DNA of 64,000 nucleotides from Angiostrongylus vasorum (lineage: Eukaryota; Nematoda; Chromadorea; Rhabditida; Metastrongylidae). This document shows positions 11,144 to 21,645 of the stretch, piece by piece. The notes below the pieces were generated by a model, which saw only the letters and a list, made by a program, of their open reading frames with translations, made no database searches and was not told the origin of the DNA. Location of the stretch: contig JADANN010000302.1 in NCBI GenBank assembly GCA_018806985.1, forward strand, positions 186,001-250,000, written 5' to 3'. The translations under genes were made by a program, and so were the position numbers. The first letter of the stretch is position 1. Every line of letters begins with the position of its first letter.

Positions 11144-11185
11144 CAGGCTCTGAAGAAGGCGGTACTGCCGAAACGTCAGCTACTG
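11144..11185 (+). ncRNA. Hammerhead ribozyme, right end of PLE-2
   Basis: CTGAAGA (11150-11156), an extra A, stem II GGC/GCC, GAAAC (11170-11174) and GTC (11175-11177) are intact. Helix I is GCT/AGC, then a two-base bulge, then CAG/CTG. It points away from the PLE coding strand. Confidence 0.75.
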
Positions 11186-11264
11186 TTGTATTGTGTTGTG
11201 TTTTTTTGTGGAAGTAAATGTATGCTGTTTAACAAACTCGCGATTTCTGAACAAGAAAACGACG

Positions 11265-11925
11265 CATTCATATTCCAATGCCGAGGTTAATAGAAAGTCG
11301 ATCCTGGGAACTCGATATCTCTGTCATCGTCAAAATTGAATTATCACTTAAAATTTCAAATATTTGTCGTTCTGCTTCCGTTAAACGCGGATCTCACGGT
11401 AACCAACGCTATTCTGTATAGACGAAGTACAAATTTACCACAGTTGGTGCGATAAACACATTTTACACAAACGAGAAAGGGTCGGAAGGTTAAGGTAGCA
11501 CTCTGTTGGGTGTTCGAAGGACGCATTCGTCGAAGCTGCCCTTAGAGCTTCGTAGGCAGCAGACATTGTCATAAAAGAAAGTAAAACTTATTGGCGTTTT
11601 ATGATCAACCTCTAGTAGATAAATAATCTAGCAAATTAGTACACACACGCACCTCACTCATGTAGCGGAACTCGGTTTCCTCAGTCGTATGCTACATATT
11701 GCACAAGTGATTTAAGATGGGACAAAAGTAACTATTAGCATGCACAAAGACATACTTGTACTCACAGAATCAGCTCTTTCTCTCTGCTGAACGGGCTTGG
11801 CCTATTCTTCAACATGTGATCCATATCCACGTATATGTGAGTGGATGTCTTTGCGTGTATCTTTGTTGTCTACTGCATGTTGATTTTGTAAAAGGTCTGC
11901 AGTTATATCATTGTATAATTCATAG
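11265..11925. other. PLE end motif, then unrecognised DNA
   Basis: The PLE terminal motif CCGAGGTTAATAGAAAGTCG is at about 11281. The rest holds only short frames without motifs. Confidence 0.5.
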
Positions 11926-11929
11926 GAGG

Positions 11930-12295
11930 TCTTCACTGGTTATGCGGGCCCTAGCACAATTTCCATTCGCCGCAGATTTGCTGGTTTACCCATTGTGGTT
12001 CCTTGCCGCCCCGAAGTCAACCTAACTGGCGCCTTCCTCAGTCGTCTCCACTCCAAGCAGTCAGCGCCGTTGTGTATCAGAGGGAGGTTTGCCACCATGC
12101 GACTAGTTTAATATCAGGACGGTAGCGATCCCTATGTATTGGTTTACTCTTAGGTGGGCTTCCTGTTGGAAACGTCGAACTCCTTCACAGCTTGGGAGAC
12201 CCTGCTGTGTGGAAAAAGCCTTCCGCTGTACATCGCAGCCCAACATTGAGGAACACCTCCCGGCCACAAGACAGTAAACCATTGAGAGAGCTCGG
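11930..12295 (+). repeat. R3 repeat copy
   Basis: It shares GGTTATGCGGGCCCTAGCAC, the GCCACCATGCGACT block and the GTAAACCATTGAGAG end with copies at 16100, 18375, 50825 and (inverted) 57330. The length is about 370 bases. No coding frame is conserved and no convincing pol III boxes were found. Confidence 0.75.
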
Positions 12296-12584
12296 AATAA
12301 CTTCCAAGAAATTGCCTACCTATTTCGCTGTGGCCCTCCTATCCTTGCTGCGCTATCCTTGAGTGTACCACAGAATATCTTCTGTGGCAGAGTCCGGTGT
12401 GTTGGCTGTGGTTATCTAGTAAAAGTAGGAATAGAAAAAATAAAAAGTCCCATGCCAATACGATATTATTCGTAGGCTAGGATTTAAGCGGAGAGGCAGT
12501 TCTGGAAAACGACAGTGATTAACGATGATTAGTGTGGTCTCCCATAAGCAGAAACTTTGATGATATAGACTCGTTTCTAACCTT

Positions 12585-12995
12585 TTTATTATTACATGAC
12601 CCGATATCATATATGCCATGCTATGTGGATCCCAGCACTTCCCACCTTCAGTTCGTTTCCTTGCATCCACCATCTACGAGGGTCTTCGAACTTTTCGCGT
12701 GTGGCTTCGGCCTCCGCTTCAGGATTTTTCTTTTCTTCTTCGTCGCGTATTTCCTTGAATGTTGATCGAGTCGTTTCTCCTTGAAATCCTAAGACGTAGT
12801 AGGGCGTTCACATGTGGATTAGAGGGGAGGGAGCCTTTCTGAGGCAACTCGGGTGCCAATTTAGTGAACTTACTAGGAGGATGAGAGGCTTAGTGACCCC
12901 GGTGCGGGGGCGAACCACAGCCTGGGTGGATCATGCCGTTCACGAGATGAACACGAACACTACCTTTGCACTAGCGTCTCCTTGATTCGTTCATG
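12585..12995 (-). repeat. SINE-B copy (tRNA-derived), full length, diverged
   Basis: The tail lies at the left (TACATGACCCGATATCATAT) and the tRNA-like head at the right near 12990. The internal GGATCCCAGCACTTCC and GTTGATCGAGTCG blocks match the family. The family head is best seen at 45330-45395. Confidence 0.75.
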
Positions 12996-13069
12996 TGAAA
13001 AAAGGGTTTTGCTTTGCTATTCGTCGAATTTCGGTCTTATGTTTTTCATTTACGTATGATACGACAAAT

Positions 13070-13345
13070 CTAAGGGCGCATGTGACGCAGTGGTTGGAGG
13101 CACCCTGCAACACACACGTGGAATCGATCCTCGCACTTCAGGCTCACCAAGCCTTCCATCCTTCCAGAGTGGGCAAATTGGTACCAGACCTGCCTGTGAG
13201 GAAGGCAGCACTAACTCGATACATCGGTAGGCTACAGCGAGTCATTCTAGAAGTCAGATATGTATTGAATCACCTCCAAACGATGCTTAATGAAATCGAA
13301 TGCATGGCGCATCTCTCAAGGATTGATCAGCGCCGAGAGCTTTAT
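13070..13345 (+). repeat. SINE-A copy, full length
   Basis: The head is GCGCATGTGACGCAGTGG with the B-box-like GGAATCGATCC (13121). The tail ends in GATTGATCAGCGCCGAGAGC. The open frame across it (12995-13381) is only the SINE read through. Confidence 0.85.
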
Positions 13346-13784
13346 TTATACTTTTACGACAAACCTGAAAACGCTGTTTGAATACTTTTCCATTCTCTCA
13401 TTATATAAATTAAATTTCAGTCATTTGGTGATGGCAATGATTCTTCAAAAAACATCGAGAGAGTTAAGTGGAATAACCTACAGCATACATTCTAGATGAA
13501 TCGCTTGCTGTGCTGTATCGAGGCGGACCAAGCAACAACGTATCAAAGATATATTGAAGACACCAATGGTCAAAGAACTTCGAGCGAGGTGAAGAAGCGC
13601 AGAATTCTTGCTTCCTTTTTCTTTTTAAAACGTTAGTCTTTATGAAAAAATTGTGCAGCAGGTTGTACTACTGCTAAATAAAAGCCTTTCTTCTTTCCAA
13701 AGTCAGTTATAAGTCAAATATGACAACAATATGATTCATAAGTTTTGAATTTTTTTCATTAATAACCTAGCAGGATATTGCCCA
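13346..13784. other. Unrecognised AT-rich DNA
   Basis: No gene or shared repeat was recognised. Confidence 0.4.
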
Positions 13785-14200
13785 AAAAACTTTATTCGCC
13801 TAGCATTTCGGCGGCTTTATCCTCTTCGGACCCGGATTGATCCGAGTAGATTGTCCACAGTTGTTCCTACTTCCGCTGTGGCTCTTCCATATCGCATCGA
13901 GTCGATGCTGATGGAGCTTCACTTGAATGACGTAATCTTACTCGGCAGTAGTCTTTTTTACAGGACGGTGTTGATACTGATTACAATCGCTGATAATTGT
14001 TTATTTTTCTCCACACAATCCATTCTGCAGTGATAGATGTCATTAGAGCTCCACCGGATTCGGCTAGATGCGATCACGAGGACCTACATCGGAACTAGGA
14101 ACAACGGTGGGCAAACGACTTGGTTCAATGCGGTTCTGAAGAAGGCGAAGGCGCCAAACGCTAGCCGAACTAGGTTTTTTTGTCGGCGTCGTATTAGCCT
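13785..14200. repeat. Hammerhead fold-back element A
   Basis: The left arm carries a decayed hammerhead motif on the minus strand (13800-13842) and the right arm one on the plus strand (14125-14170: CTGAAGA, GGCG AAGG CGCC, then AAACGCT with two bases lost). The arm sequences between (GATTGATCCGAGTAGATTG on the left; its diverged complement at about 14115 on the right) are inverted. There is no coding frame. It belongs with fold-backs B to F. Confidence 0.7.
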
Positions 14201-14744
14201 ATCGGTGAAAAAAAACATTGACTGGAAGTATGTTGAAAGCGAATCTTAGTATTTTAGCCTGACGCAACAATGGAGTGGCGACACGTCTATCTGGCTATTA
14301 ACAACGTCGTGTCGGGAATGTTCTTTTTTTTATATCTAATTCTTGTCTTGGTTTTTATATTCTAAACTCGTCACTCAATGTGTTCATATCGACCAGCTTC
14401 GCGATATCTGATAAGTAAGTTGTTCACCTAGCAATCGTTGTTCTATCGTTCCTATCCGAGTGGCGTTCCTGTGATCCACTCTAGTCATTTGCATAAAAGC
14501 TCGTATGGTGGCAAATTTCTGGTAGATTGTTGCTCAAATGTGGAGCAACTTCTCCGAAAAGTTTTTATGGTGGTAGTCTTTTTGTAGTCACCGATGCGTA
14601 GATTTTTCTTTGCTTATGTTTTAATGTGTTATACTTGCACATAAATATGACAGCAATCAATTGGATTGAGACATTCTCTCCCATGATTATTCAATAACAG
14701 ACTGCGAAGAACTGAGAAAATGATAAATTGGGAAAGGTGTTTTC

Positions 14745-14970
14745 CATGAACGTCTTTCTATTAACCTCGGCATTGTTTAGCAATTCAGTTTTCTTATCGA
14801 GCAGATACGAGGATGTCAATAACAAGAGAAGTGCTTGACTGAGTAGATTCGTATAAATTCCATCTTTCCAGGCTCTAAAGAAGGCTAAACCGCCGAAACG
14901 TCAGCCATTACTGAATAATTCTTGTTATTGACAACGTCGTATCCACATTGAAATAACATAATAATATATT
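14745..14970 (+). repeat. Short fold-back element with a single hammerhead motif
   Basis: The PLE end motif CTATTAACCTCGGCATTG (14758) begins the element. Inverted ends GATACGAGGATGTCAATAAC (from 14805) and the complementary CTTGTTATTGACAACG region (about 14922) enclose the hammerhead-like sequence at 14869-14906. It looks like a PLE reduced to its two ends. Confidence 0.7.
14869..14906 (+). ncRNA. Hammerhead motif with mutated core
   Basis: CTAAAGA (14875-14881) stands where CTGANGA is required, so the catalytic G5 is lost. GAAAC (14895-14899), GTC (14900-14902) and helix I GGCT/AGCC remain. Predicted inactive. Confidence 0.65.
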
Positions 14971-15077
14971 GGTTACTAAAAAGTGACATTCGAAAACACA
15001 ACTTTTCTTAGTTGATATATTTATTTATACGTTCTTATAAAATGATCTTTCTGAGACGATGCGAGGTTGGTATAGGT

Positions 15078-15125
15078 TTTCGTTGTCGTTGTTGTTGTTG
15101 TCATTGTTGCCGTTGTTGGTGTTGT
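15078..15125. repeat. GTT-rich microsatellite within element G
   Basis: An imperfect run of GTT/GTC/GTG triplets. The same kind of tract sits at the same place in element F (56546-56578), so it is part of the element. Confidence 0.75.
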
Positions 15126-15133
15126 TGGTCGAT

Positions 15134-15169
15134 GGCCGACGTTTCGGCGATTTCGCCTTCCTCAGAGCC
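15134..15169 (-). ncRNA. Hammerhead ribozyme (intact core)
   Basis: Minus strand: helix I GGCT/GGCC (one wobble), CTGAGGA (15159-15165), one A, stem II GGCG-AAAT-CGCC, GAAAC (15141-15145) and GTC (15138-15140). All core bases are present. Helix III is the loop-free ACGT, as in the other copies. Confidence 0.8.
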
Positions 15170-15524
15170 GGGCTGTTACGAGTGAGACTCTTTTTTCTTA
15201 GTGTTCTATCGTTGACCGAAACCCAAAAGTCCTTACTGTATCGTGCATTGGCGCAGCTTCTAGTTGATAAAATCTGCAGCCGACAACTACAGAGAGGAAT
15301 CTGTGACACACCAGGCTATCAAACCCTTTATCACGTGTTGGCGATTACTGCTTGATTTCGTCTTGTCTTTACTGACATAAAGAGCGCTAGTCATTAAAAC
15401 TGGCTAGTTTGAGTGCATTAGATAACTTGTAATGTTTTGTGGGAAAGTCCCAATAAAATGCGATTCAATAGACGTGGTTTCTGGTAAGAATTGTAAAAAC
15501 ATTATTGACATATTCTTAACCGTT

Positions 15525-15785
15525 TTGTTTACTGCCTACTATTTTTTAATGGCAGCGTATAATGCGAATTATAACTACGACGATGCTGAGATATTTTGCT
15601 ACTGATGGCACAGATCGATAGAACTAGCTGAGAGACAGGCGAAACGAAGGACTCGTATGGTGTGGGGGGTGAACGCGTTACTCCCCGGAAAGGACAATAG
15701 CGCGTTCGTTCCCCACCGCAGACACTTGCGGTCCGGAGTTTTGCAAATATCTCAGCATCGTTGTAGTTATATTATTGACATATGT
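15525..15785. repeat. R4 copy
   Basis: The ACTGCCTACTATTTTTTAAT and ATGCTGAGATATTT blocks are followed by the reversed half ending TTTGCAAATATCTCAGCATC. It is the reference for the fragment nested in PLE-1. Confidence 0.8.
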
Positions 15786-16050
15786 TTAAATTGTCAAGTC
15801 TACACGACATTGATAAAGATGTTTATTCGGCTAACGTCGTCTTCGCCTTCATCAGAGGCGATGATCCGACTAGATCGCCCACAGTTGTTCGTCTTGTCGA
15901 TGTGGCGTCTTCGCCCTTCGTATCGAGACCCATCTTCCTTAGTGGAGCATCTCTCGAATGAGGCATGCTCACCTAGCGATGCTCTTTTATACAGGGTGCT
16001 TGCTGTTGACATGATTGTCAGCTGATAATAATTTGTTTTTTCAACGAATA
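15775..16050. repeat. Hammerhead fold-back element B, left arm
   Basis: The sequence ATTCGGCTAACGTCGTC to CAGTTGTTCGTCTTG and on to TCTCTCGAATGAGGCATG is the diverged inverse complement of 16620-16800. The hammerhead motif on the minus strand keeps CTGATGA (about 15857) but has lost GAAAC. Confidence 0.75.
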
Positions 16051-16097
16051 ATCCACATTATAGCAATCTGTATTATGTTAGCTAGCACATACTTACT

Positions 16098-16462
16098 GGG
16101 GTACTTGGATGGCCCGTGCTCAATGGTTATGCGGACCCCAGCATAATCTCCATTTTTCGGAGATTTGCTGGTTTAGCCATTGTCGCCCCCTGGAATCCTG
16201 AGGTCAGCCAGGTTAAAGTGGTCGCAGCCCCTGTGGATCACAGTGTGATTAGCCACCATGCGACTAATTTGATACCCAGGTCGATGGTGGATCCTGGTAT
16301 TAGTATTGGTTCACTCTAAGCTAATCTTCCTGATGGAAACGCCGGACTCCTTCTCAGCTTGGGATACCCTGCTGGGCGGATGAATCCTTCCACTGTACAT
16401 CACAGCCCGGCACCCAGGAACACGTCCCTGCCACGATGAGGCGGTAAACTGTTGGGAGGGTA
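16098..16462 (+). repeat. R3 repeat copy inserted in the middle of fold-back B
   Basis: It carries GGATGGCCCGTGCTCAATGG, GCCACCATGCGACTAATTTG and the end AAACTGTTGGGAGGG. It separates the two arms of element B. Confidence 0.75.
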
Positions 16463-16599
16463 TTATTCTGTTGAGTATTGTAATAAAAAATTGGTGAGTA
16501 GTCAGTGGTTTGCAGCACATAGCGCATAGAGCATTGCTAGCATATAGCGAGTAGCAAAACAAGAATTTTTGAAACAGACCCATTTATGCTCGATGGTAA

Positions 16600-16830
16600 A
16601 ATATTCAACATATGTTTAAATTGTTGACTTTTCATTAGGCCTGATTGCCTCATTCGAGAGATTGTTCCACTGAGGAAGATCCGAATTGATATGAAGACGA
16701 AGATACCACATCTAGAAGACGAACAGTGGACCACCGAAAAGGGCTCTGATGAAGACGAAGACGTCAAAACGTTAGCCGAATTACATCTTTATCAACCTCG
16801 TATAAGCTCAACAATTTAAACACATATTGA
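16600..16830. repeat. Hammerhead fold-back element B, right arm
   Basis: Inverse complement of the left arm at 15800-15990, from CTCATTCGAGAGATTG to the terminal AACAATTTAAACACATATTG. It carries a hammerhead-like motif at 16741-16778. Confidence 0.75.
16741..16778 (+). ncRNA. Hammerhead motif with compensated stem II
   Basis: Helix I GGCT/AGCC, CTGATGA (16746-16752), stem II GACG-AAGA-CGTC (16754-16757 with 16762-16765), then AAAAC in place of GAAAC and GTT. Stem II differs from the common GGCG/CGCC on both sides, so pairing is kept. The G12 to A change predicts loss of activity. Confidence 0.65.
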
Positions 16831-16834
16831 TTAT

Positions 16835-18370
16835 TTCACTACCCAGGTTAAATGACCGTTGGTCTCCAAAATCATTATTTGCTTAAGGTGATCGATACAC
16901 GTTCAGCCTAATTAATACTAACTGATGTTGAAGCGTAAGCAACGAAACTATGAGAGCTTTTCCTCAATGTTCGACTCCTGTGTCATTAGTTATTCAAAGG
17001 GTTAATTTACATGAAGCAATGTGAGAATGGCCAGGTATACTAAAACAGAAGGTAAGTCTAACATTGTGGGCTATGGTTGTAGAAAAATGAATTTCGAATC
17101 CTATTCTGTTGCCTTTGGTGTCGACCATTCATGGCATATTAAGCCAACACTCCACCCCTTATCTATCTTTTTTATCCATTCGTAGTGTTTGCGGCGCTTT
17201 CTCGGTCTTCTACATCTTCCAGGTTCGATTAATCCCCTGCTGTCACAGGTATTGCTGCCTTCACGGAAGAACAGCACTCAACAGCCACAAAACTATTAAT
17301 CAGAGGTGGCTGCTGCTTCTAATGATGGCCCAAGGATACTCTATCACGGTGATCTCGAGAGCGTATGAAGCACTACGCTTGTACAAAATTCATCGTATCA
17401 ACGAAAGAAGACAATAGAAACTTAAGCCACATTCGGACACAGACACGAATTTAGTCATTAGATATCACTACCACACAATCATTCATATGGAAGCACTACG
17501 GACGAAAGCAGGATGTGAAATGAGTAAGTTTTGGCATCAAGTATGGTTAGCAACAACGACAAAAAATGTGCTAATTGTTCTGTATCAAATCGTCTTAGTG
17601 TACTAAGATGTTGTTCAGAAACTAAACTGTGATATAAAGTCGGTTGTCCATGTCGATAATTATACTCTAGGTAGGATTTCCCGTACGAAAAGAGTTTCAA
17701 AATTTTTTGGTCACCCTCAACCATTAGTGGCCCAGTAAGACCAAATAAAAATTGAGTTACAAATCTCCTTCCACTTTGCAAGTACTGGTGGTGTTTTTGG
17801 CAAGTTGTAATGAAAGTACAAAATTTAACACTGAACAGGCTGCTTATTTATCGCAATAGAAGAAGGCACGAAAGGAAGTATTCTTTCTAGACATTTATAC
17901 GCTATTCACCTGTATTCACTATCCGTACTGCTTTCAAAAACTTAGACATCCACCGATTATCAAAGTTTTTCCAGCAAATTAAAGGATAGCTTCATATTAC
18001 TGTTATCATCAGTTCTTGGCTTGATTAAGATCGAAATATATACAGAGTGACTCAGTCTTTCCTCTTGACATTTTGTCTATAACAATCATCAGTGATAGCT
18101 CGTAAGTTCTCCTGGAACGATTAATTAAACAGAGGAGATGAATACCATCATTTCTATCTTTTGAGGTCCTGTACAGCTAGATTTGTTAGAGGAATCCTCA
18201 TTCACTTTAATTGAACCAAGTTATTGGCAACTGTGAGGCGACTGGGTGTAAAATTTACTCCAAAACAAACTACCGATTGTCATCTTGATATGTCGAAATT
18301 GAGGGCGGCTGGCCCAGTGGCTGCGATGTCGTTCAGTGCTACCCAAGAAAGTCGTTTTTATCCGTATACT
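16835..18370. other. Unrecognised DNA, no gene supported
   Basis: Open frames at 17109-17417 (102 codons) and 17479-17781 (100 codons, minus) have no recognisable domains or consistent splice sites. Left as unassigned. Confidence 0.4.
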
Positions 18371-18374
18371 TGCT

Positions 18375-18700
18375 TGATACTTGATCCTTGAATGGCTCTT
18401 CCTCACTGGTTGTGGGGGCCCCAGCATAACTTCACATTTCAGAAATTTGATGGTTATGCCAGTGTGGTTCCCTGGAATCCCGAGGTCAGCCTGGCCAAAG
18501 TCTGCCCCTGATCTTCACCACAGGCAGTCGCAGTCCTTGTGGATCACACGGTGATGGGTCTAGGTACTTGTTTACTCTAGGCTAGGCTATCTAATGGTCA
18601 GCTCAGGAGATCTTACCAGGGATGAATCCCCCGCTGTACATCGCAGCCCGACATCCAGGAACACCTCCCAGCCACGATGAGGCTGTAAACCGTTGGGAGG
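18375..18700 (+). repeat. R3 repeat copy
   Basis: It starts CTTGATACTTGATCCTTGAA, contains CAGGCAGTCGCAGTCCTTGT and ends AACCGTTGGGAGG. Part of the middle (the ATGCGACT region) is deleted relative to 50825. Confidence 0.75.
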
Positions 18701-18724
18701 TCTTACTCGTATGGGGGTGCACTA

Positions 18725-18985
18725 ATCCCTTATCCCTCGAAATCCGAAAATTGGTAGCAGACTTTTTTAGATCAGCTCTCTCCCTCAAATCCATAAAATC
18801 TGGCGACTCTTTGCAAATAAAGATCCGGGAAGGCCATAGCAATGTCTCACGATTCCAAGAAGAATCGACTTGACCAGTACTCAATAACATTGATAAAGTA
18901 AGCGAGAATCCTCAAGCAGCAACAGAACTTACACGTTAATTTAGAAGACTTTCATGGAATATGGATGCGAAGGGACGATCTTGCT
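18725..18985 (+). repeat. SINE-B, 5'-truncated copy
   Basis: The AAGAATCGACTTGACCAG block (18859) and the CCTCAAGCAGCAACAGAAC tail region (18911) match SINE-B. The head is missing. Confidence 0.65.
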
Positions 18986-19789
18986 AAGATCCCCGCAACA
19001 CGCGATATCGGGTCGTGTGAAATAGAGGAGTACTTCTTTAGATAAGAAAGATTTTACTTAAAAGCAAAAAATGTTGAAATTTTCCCTCAAAATAAAATCT
19101 CGTGAAGTTCGATGTGTGCCTAGTCATATTGTACCAGAACACTGAATGGTTCATTCTTTTCAGAACTATTTTTATTGGCGTCGCTCCCCTGCCCGAATTA
19201 CTTGTAGACATTTCATACAATCACACTAATTAAAACACCGATAGTTGATAAAAATGAAAGAGATTACCCGGCATGCCCATGTCAAGTGTAGCAGTACCGA
19301 GATTTGACTTGACATAATTGTTGCAAGAGGCGAGCAGGAAATCAAACGGATTCTCTCTCTTCGTCAAGATATTCTTCCGCGTCACAGGGCGCTTGTAGTG
19401 ACGTCGTTTGCTGGAACAGACTACAGCTTGGTAGAAAGCATATAGTAGCTACACTGTACGGTGAAACACCGTTATTCACATTCATACGAGCGGCTTCTAT
19501 GTATTTCTGTCACCTTTTCTTCCTTTCCATTAAAGGAATGCTAAACAAATCATGCAAACGACTCCTTCTACGTCCGACTTTGTGGGCATAAAATGCCAAG
19601 AGTTTTTTCTGGGTTGAAAAAAAATTCATCGCCATTGATATACGGTCTGACAAGCGACTAGTAAGTTGAAATTTATCAAAAAAAAGTGAAGTTTACTGAT
19701 AAGTTACTATCTTTCTGTGCAAACATAAAGCTGTTAATACATTATTAATTCAATAGCGGCTAGAATGAGGAATAAGGCATAGATGAAGA

Positions 19790-19960
19790 ATGAACGTGTG
19801 TATTTGACCTTCAGAGGAACTGAAGAAAGCGAAAACAACGAAACGTTAGTCCCTGCTGGATAAATATTTCATTAACAACCTTGTTTCTGCTCAAGAAGAA
19901 AGCAATAACTTATTAATCAACACCGTAGCTAATACGAAGTGGGTCTTGAGAAATGCTTTT
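19790..19960 (+). repeat. Decayed hammerhead-bearing PLE end
   Basis: CTGAAGA (19820-19826), GAAAC (19840-19844) and GTT, followed by the AACAACCTTGTTTCTGCTCA block typical of PLE 3' ends. Stem II and helix I are eroded. Confidence 0.6.
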
Positions 19961-20004
19961 TTGAATTAAAACGACGGTATGTTACTCCCAATATATGTTT
20001 TAAA

Positions 20005-20290
20005 CTAAAGCCAAAGCTCTAAAAGCTCTCGGCGATGATGAATTCCTGAGGGATACGCCATGCATTCGACTGCATTAAGCATCGTTTGGAGGTGATTGAG
20101 TCCATATCTGATCTTTACAATGACCCGCGGTGGCCTACCGATGTACCGAGCCAGTGCTGCCATCCTCCCAGACAAGTCTGGTACCAATTTGCGGACCCCG
20201 GAGGGACCGAAAACCTGGTGGGCCACGGGCGCGGGAGTCGATTCTATGTCTGTGTTACAGGGCGCCTCCGACAATTGCGCCATACGCATA
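20005..20290 (-). repeat. SINE-A copy, full length
   Basis: Tail at 20030 (CTCTCGGCGATGATGAATTC), head at 20285. It lies directly after the 3' end of the RTE element, in the same orientation. Open frames running across it on both strands are artefacts. Confidence 0.85.
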
Positions 20291-20539
20291 TCTGTGTCTA
20301 TATGCCTATACCTCGTCCGTCACCTGTATCACCCGTAGTCCCGTTGATCATCGAGTGACTCGTGCGCGGGCCAGTAAATATTCTATTTTTTCCCTGTTGC
20401 GTGCAAGAGTTGCCCAGTGGGTTCTGCTCGCCCTAGGGACTCGTCAAGCATCATATCTTTCTTCTAAGCTTTTCGTTTCCTCCTGCAGTGCGTTTGACAT
20501 CCCAAGTAATCCAGTAGTTAACGGCTCATGTCCATCGGT

Positions 20540-21645
20540 TGTCATTCACACGCATTACGCGTCCGACCCACTTTATCTTCGACTATTTGGCGTACAGAAC
20601 GGCACCTTTGATTTTTGATCGTTTACGCAGGTCGGAGCTTCGGATCTCATCCCTTACTTGTGTGAAACGGAATACTCCTATCATCGTCCTTTCGACTGCG
20701 CGTTCGATAACGTTGAGTGGTCTTTCATCTTGCTTACGTAGCGACCAGGTTTTTGCCGCATAGGCCAGGAAGTATCGTTGAGTCGAAAAGGCGAGCACCG
20801 GAGTTGGGTGTTCTTTGTTCTCTTCACTACATCCTCGATGCTCTTGAAAGCTCCCCAAGCCGTTCGTTTCCTTCTGCTCAACTCTGGAGCTAAGTCGTTC
20901 AGCATGTTGATTTCCCGACCTAGATAGACATACCTGGAACATTCGGAGATATCCGTTTCGTTGAGCGTGAATGGGGCATACGAAACCAATCCGTTGCTCA
21001 TGAACATCGTTTTTGTGAGATATAGTCGAAGACCAATCCTTCCAAAGGCTCCATTAAACTGGGCAAATATACGTTCCGCTTGGCCAATGTTTGGTTTTAT
21101 AACGGCGATGTCATAAGCAAAGCGAAGATGGAGTAACTGCCGACCGTCGATTTTCACTCCCATATTACCCCATTCCAATGTTCGTATGACGTTCTGGAGT
21201 GTGCCGGTAAATAATTCTGGCGAGATACTATCGCCTTACCTAACCCCTCTTTTGACGTCAATGTTAATATCGTTGTAGAATGGTGATATCTTGGTTGTGA
21301 AGTTTTTTGTACAGCTCACGAAGAATCCTTACATCCTAGTAGGGACTTCTTGACTAGCAAGAGTTTCAATGACTGCTTCTGTCAATTGAGTCAAAGGCCT
21401 TCTTTAAATCGATGAAAGTGAGATAGAGCGGTCTTTTGTACTCTCGCGATACTTCAATGAGCCTTGTTACCGTGTGGATGTGGTCCATCGTACTAAATCC
21501 TTTTCGAGACCCTGCTTGCTCACATGGCTGTCCTTGGTCCAGTATTCTGTCAATCCTCTTCAGGATGATTGGAGTGAAAAGTGTGTAGACGGCCAGACAG
21601 CAAGCGGATTGGGCGATAGTTGACGATATCGTGTATGTCACCCTT
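20540..21645 (-). pseudogene. RTE reverse transcriptase domain (broken)
   Basis: The frame at 21366-21641 carries the fingers/palm motifs RKGFSTMDHIHTVTRLIEV and LTFIDLKKAFDSID, where the aspartate of FID is a catalytic metal ligand. The next frame, 20681-21178, holds the second catalytic box as RFAYDIAVI, in which FADD has become FAYD, so polymerisation should be lost. The thumb follows (GAFGRIGLRL) and then the region NDLAPELSRRKRTAWGAFKSI at about 20870. Stops and frameshifts lie near 21180-21365. The enzyme would prime on nicked target DNA and copy its own mRNA. Confidence 0.85.

Larger units (their letters stand above)
9705..11255 (-). pseudogene. Penelope-like element PLE-2 with inverted hammerhead ends
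   Basis: A minus-strand PLE. From 11140 downward it reads the RT motif YFAQIRGLAMGQRLAPS, then VEFMSK-like residues and the catalytic box RYVDNCF, in which the second aspartate is changed to asparagine (frame 10813-11070). The linker (VPFMLPFISDEVSLAIKRCL) is in 10419-10688 and a degenerate GIY-YIG region lies at about 10000-10340. The outer ends form an inverted repeat: 9709-9818 mirrors 11145-11250, each with a hammerhead motif. Terminal repeats in direct or inverted order are known for this superfamily. Frameshifts and the DN change make it inactive. Confidence 0.85.
14990..15345 (-). repeat. Fold-back-related element G with hammerhead
   Basis: The region TTGATATATTTATTTATACG to GAGGTTGGTATAGG and the following GTT-rich tract match the left arm of element F (56470-56600). 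Only one arm is clear here. It contains an intact hammerhead core on the minus strand. Confidence 0.65.

Noticed and set aside
15059..15355. Leucine- and asparagine-rich frames of 94-98 codons on both strands
   Set aside because: They are translations of the GTT microsatellite and hammerhead region of element G.
20130..20618. A 162-codon plus-strand open frame
   Set aside because: It lies on the opposite strand of SINE-A and the RTE 3' end; several mirror frames exist over the same bases and none has protein motifs.
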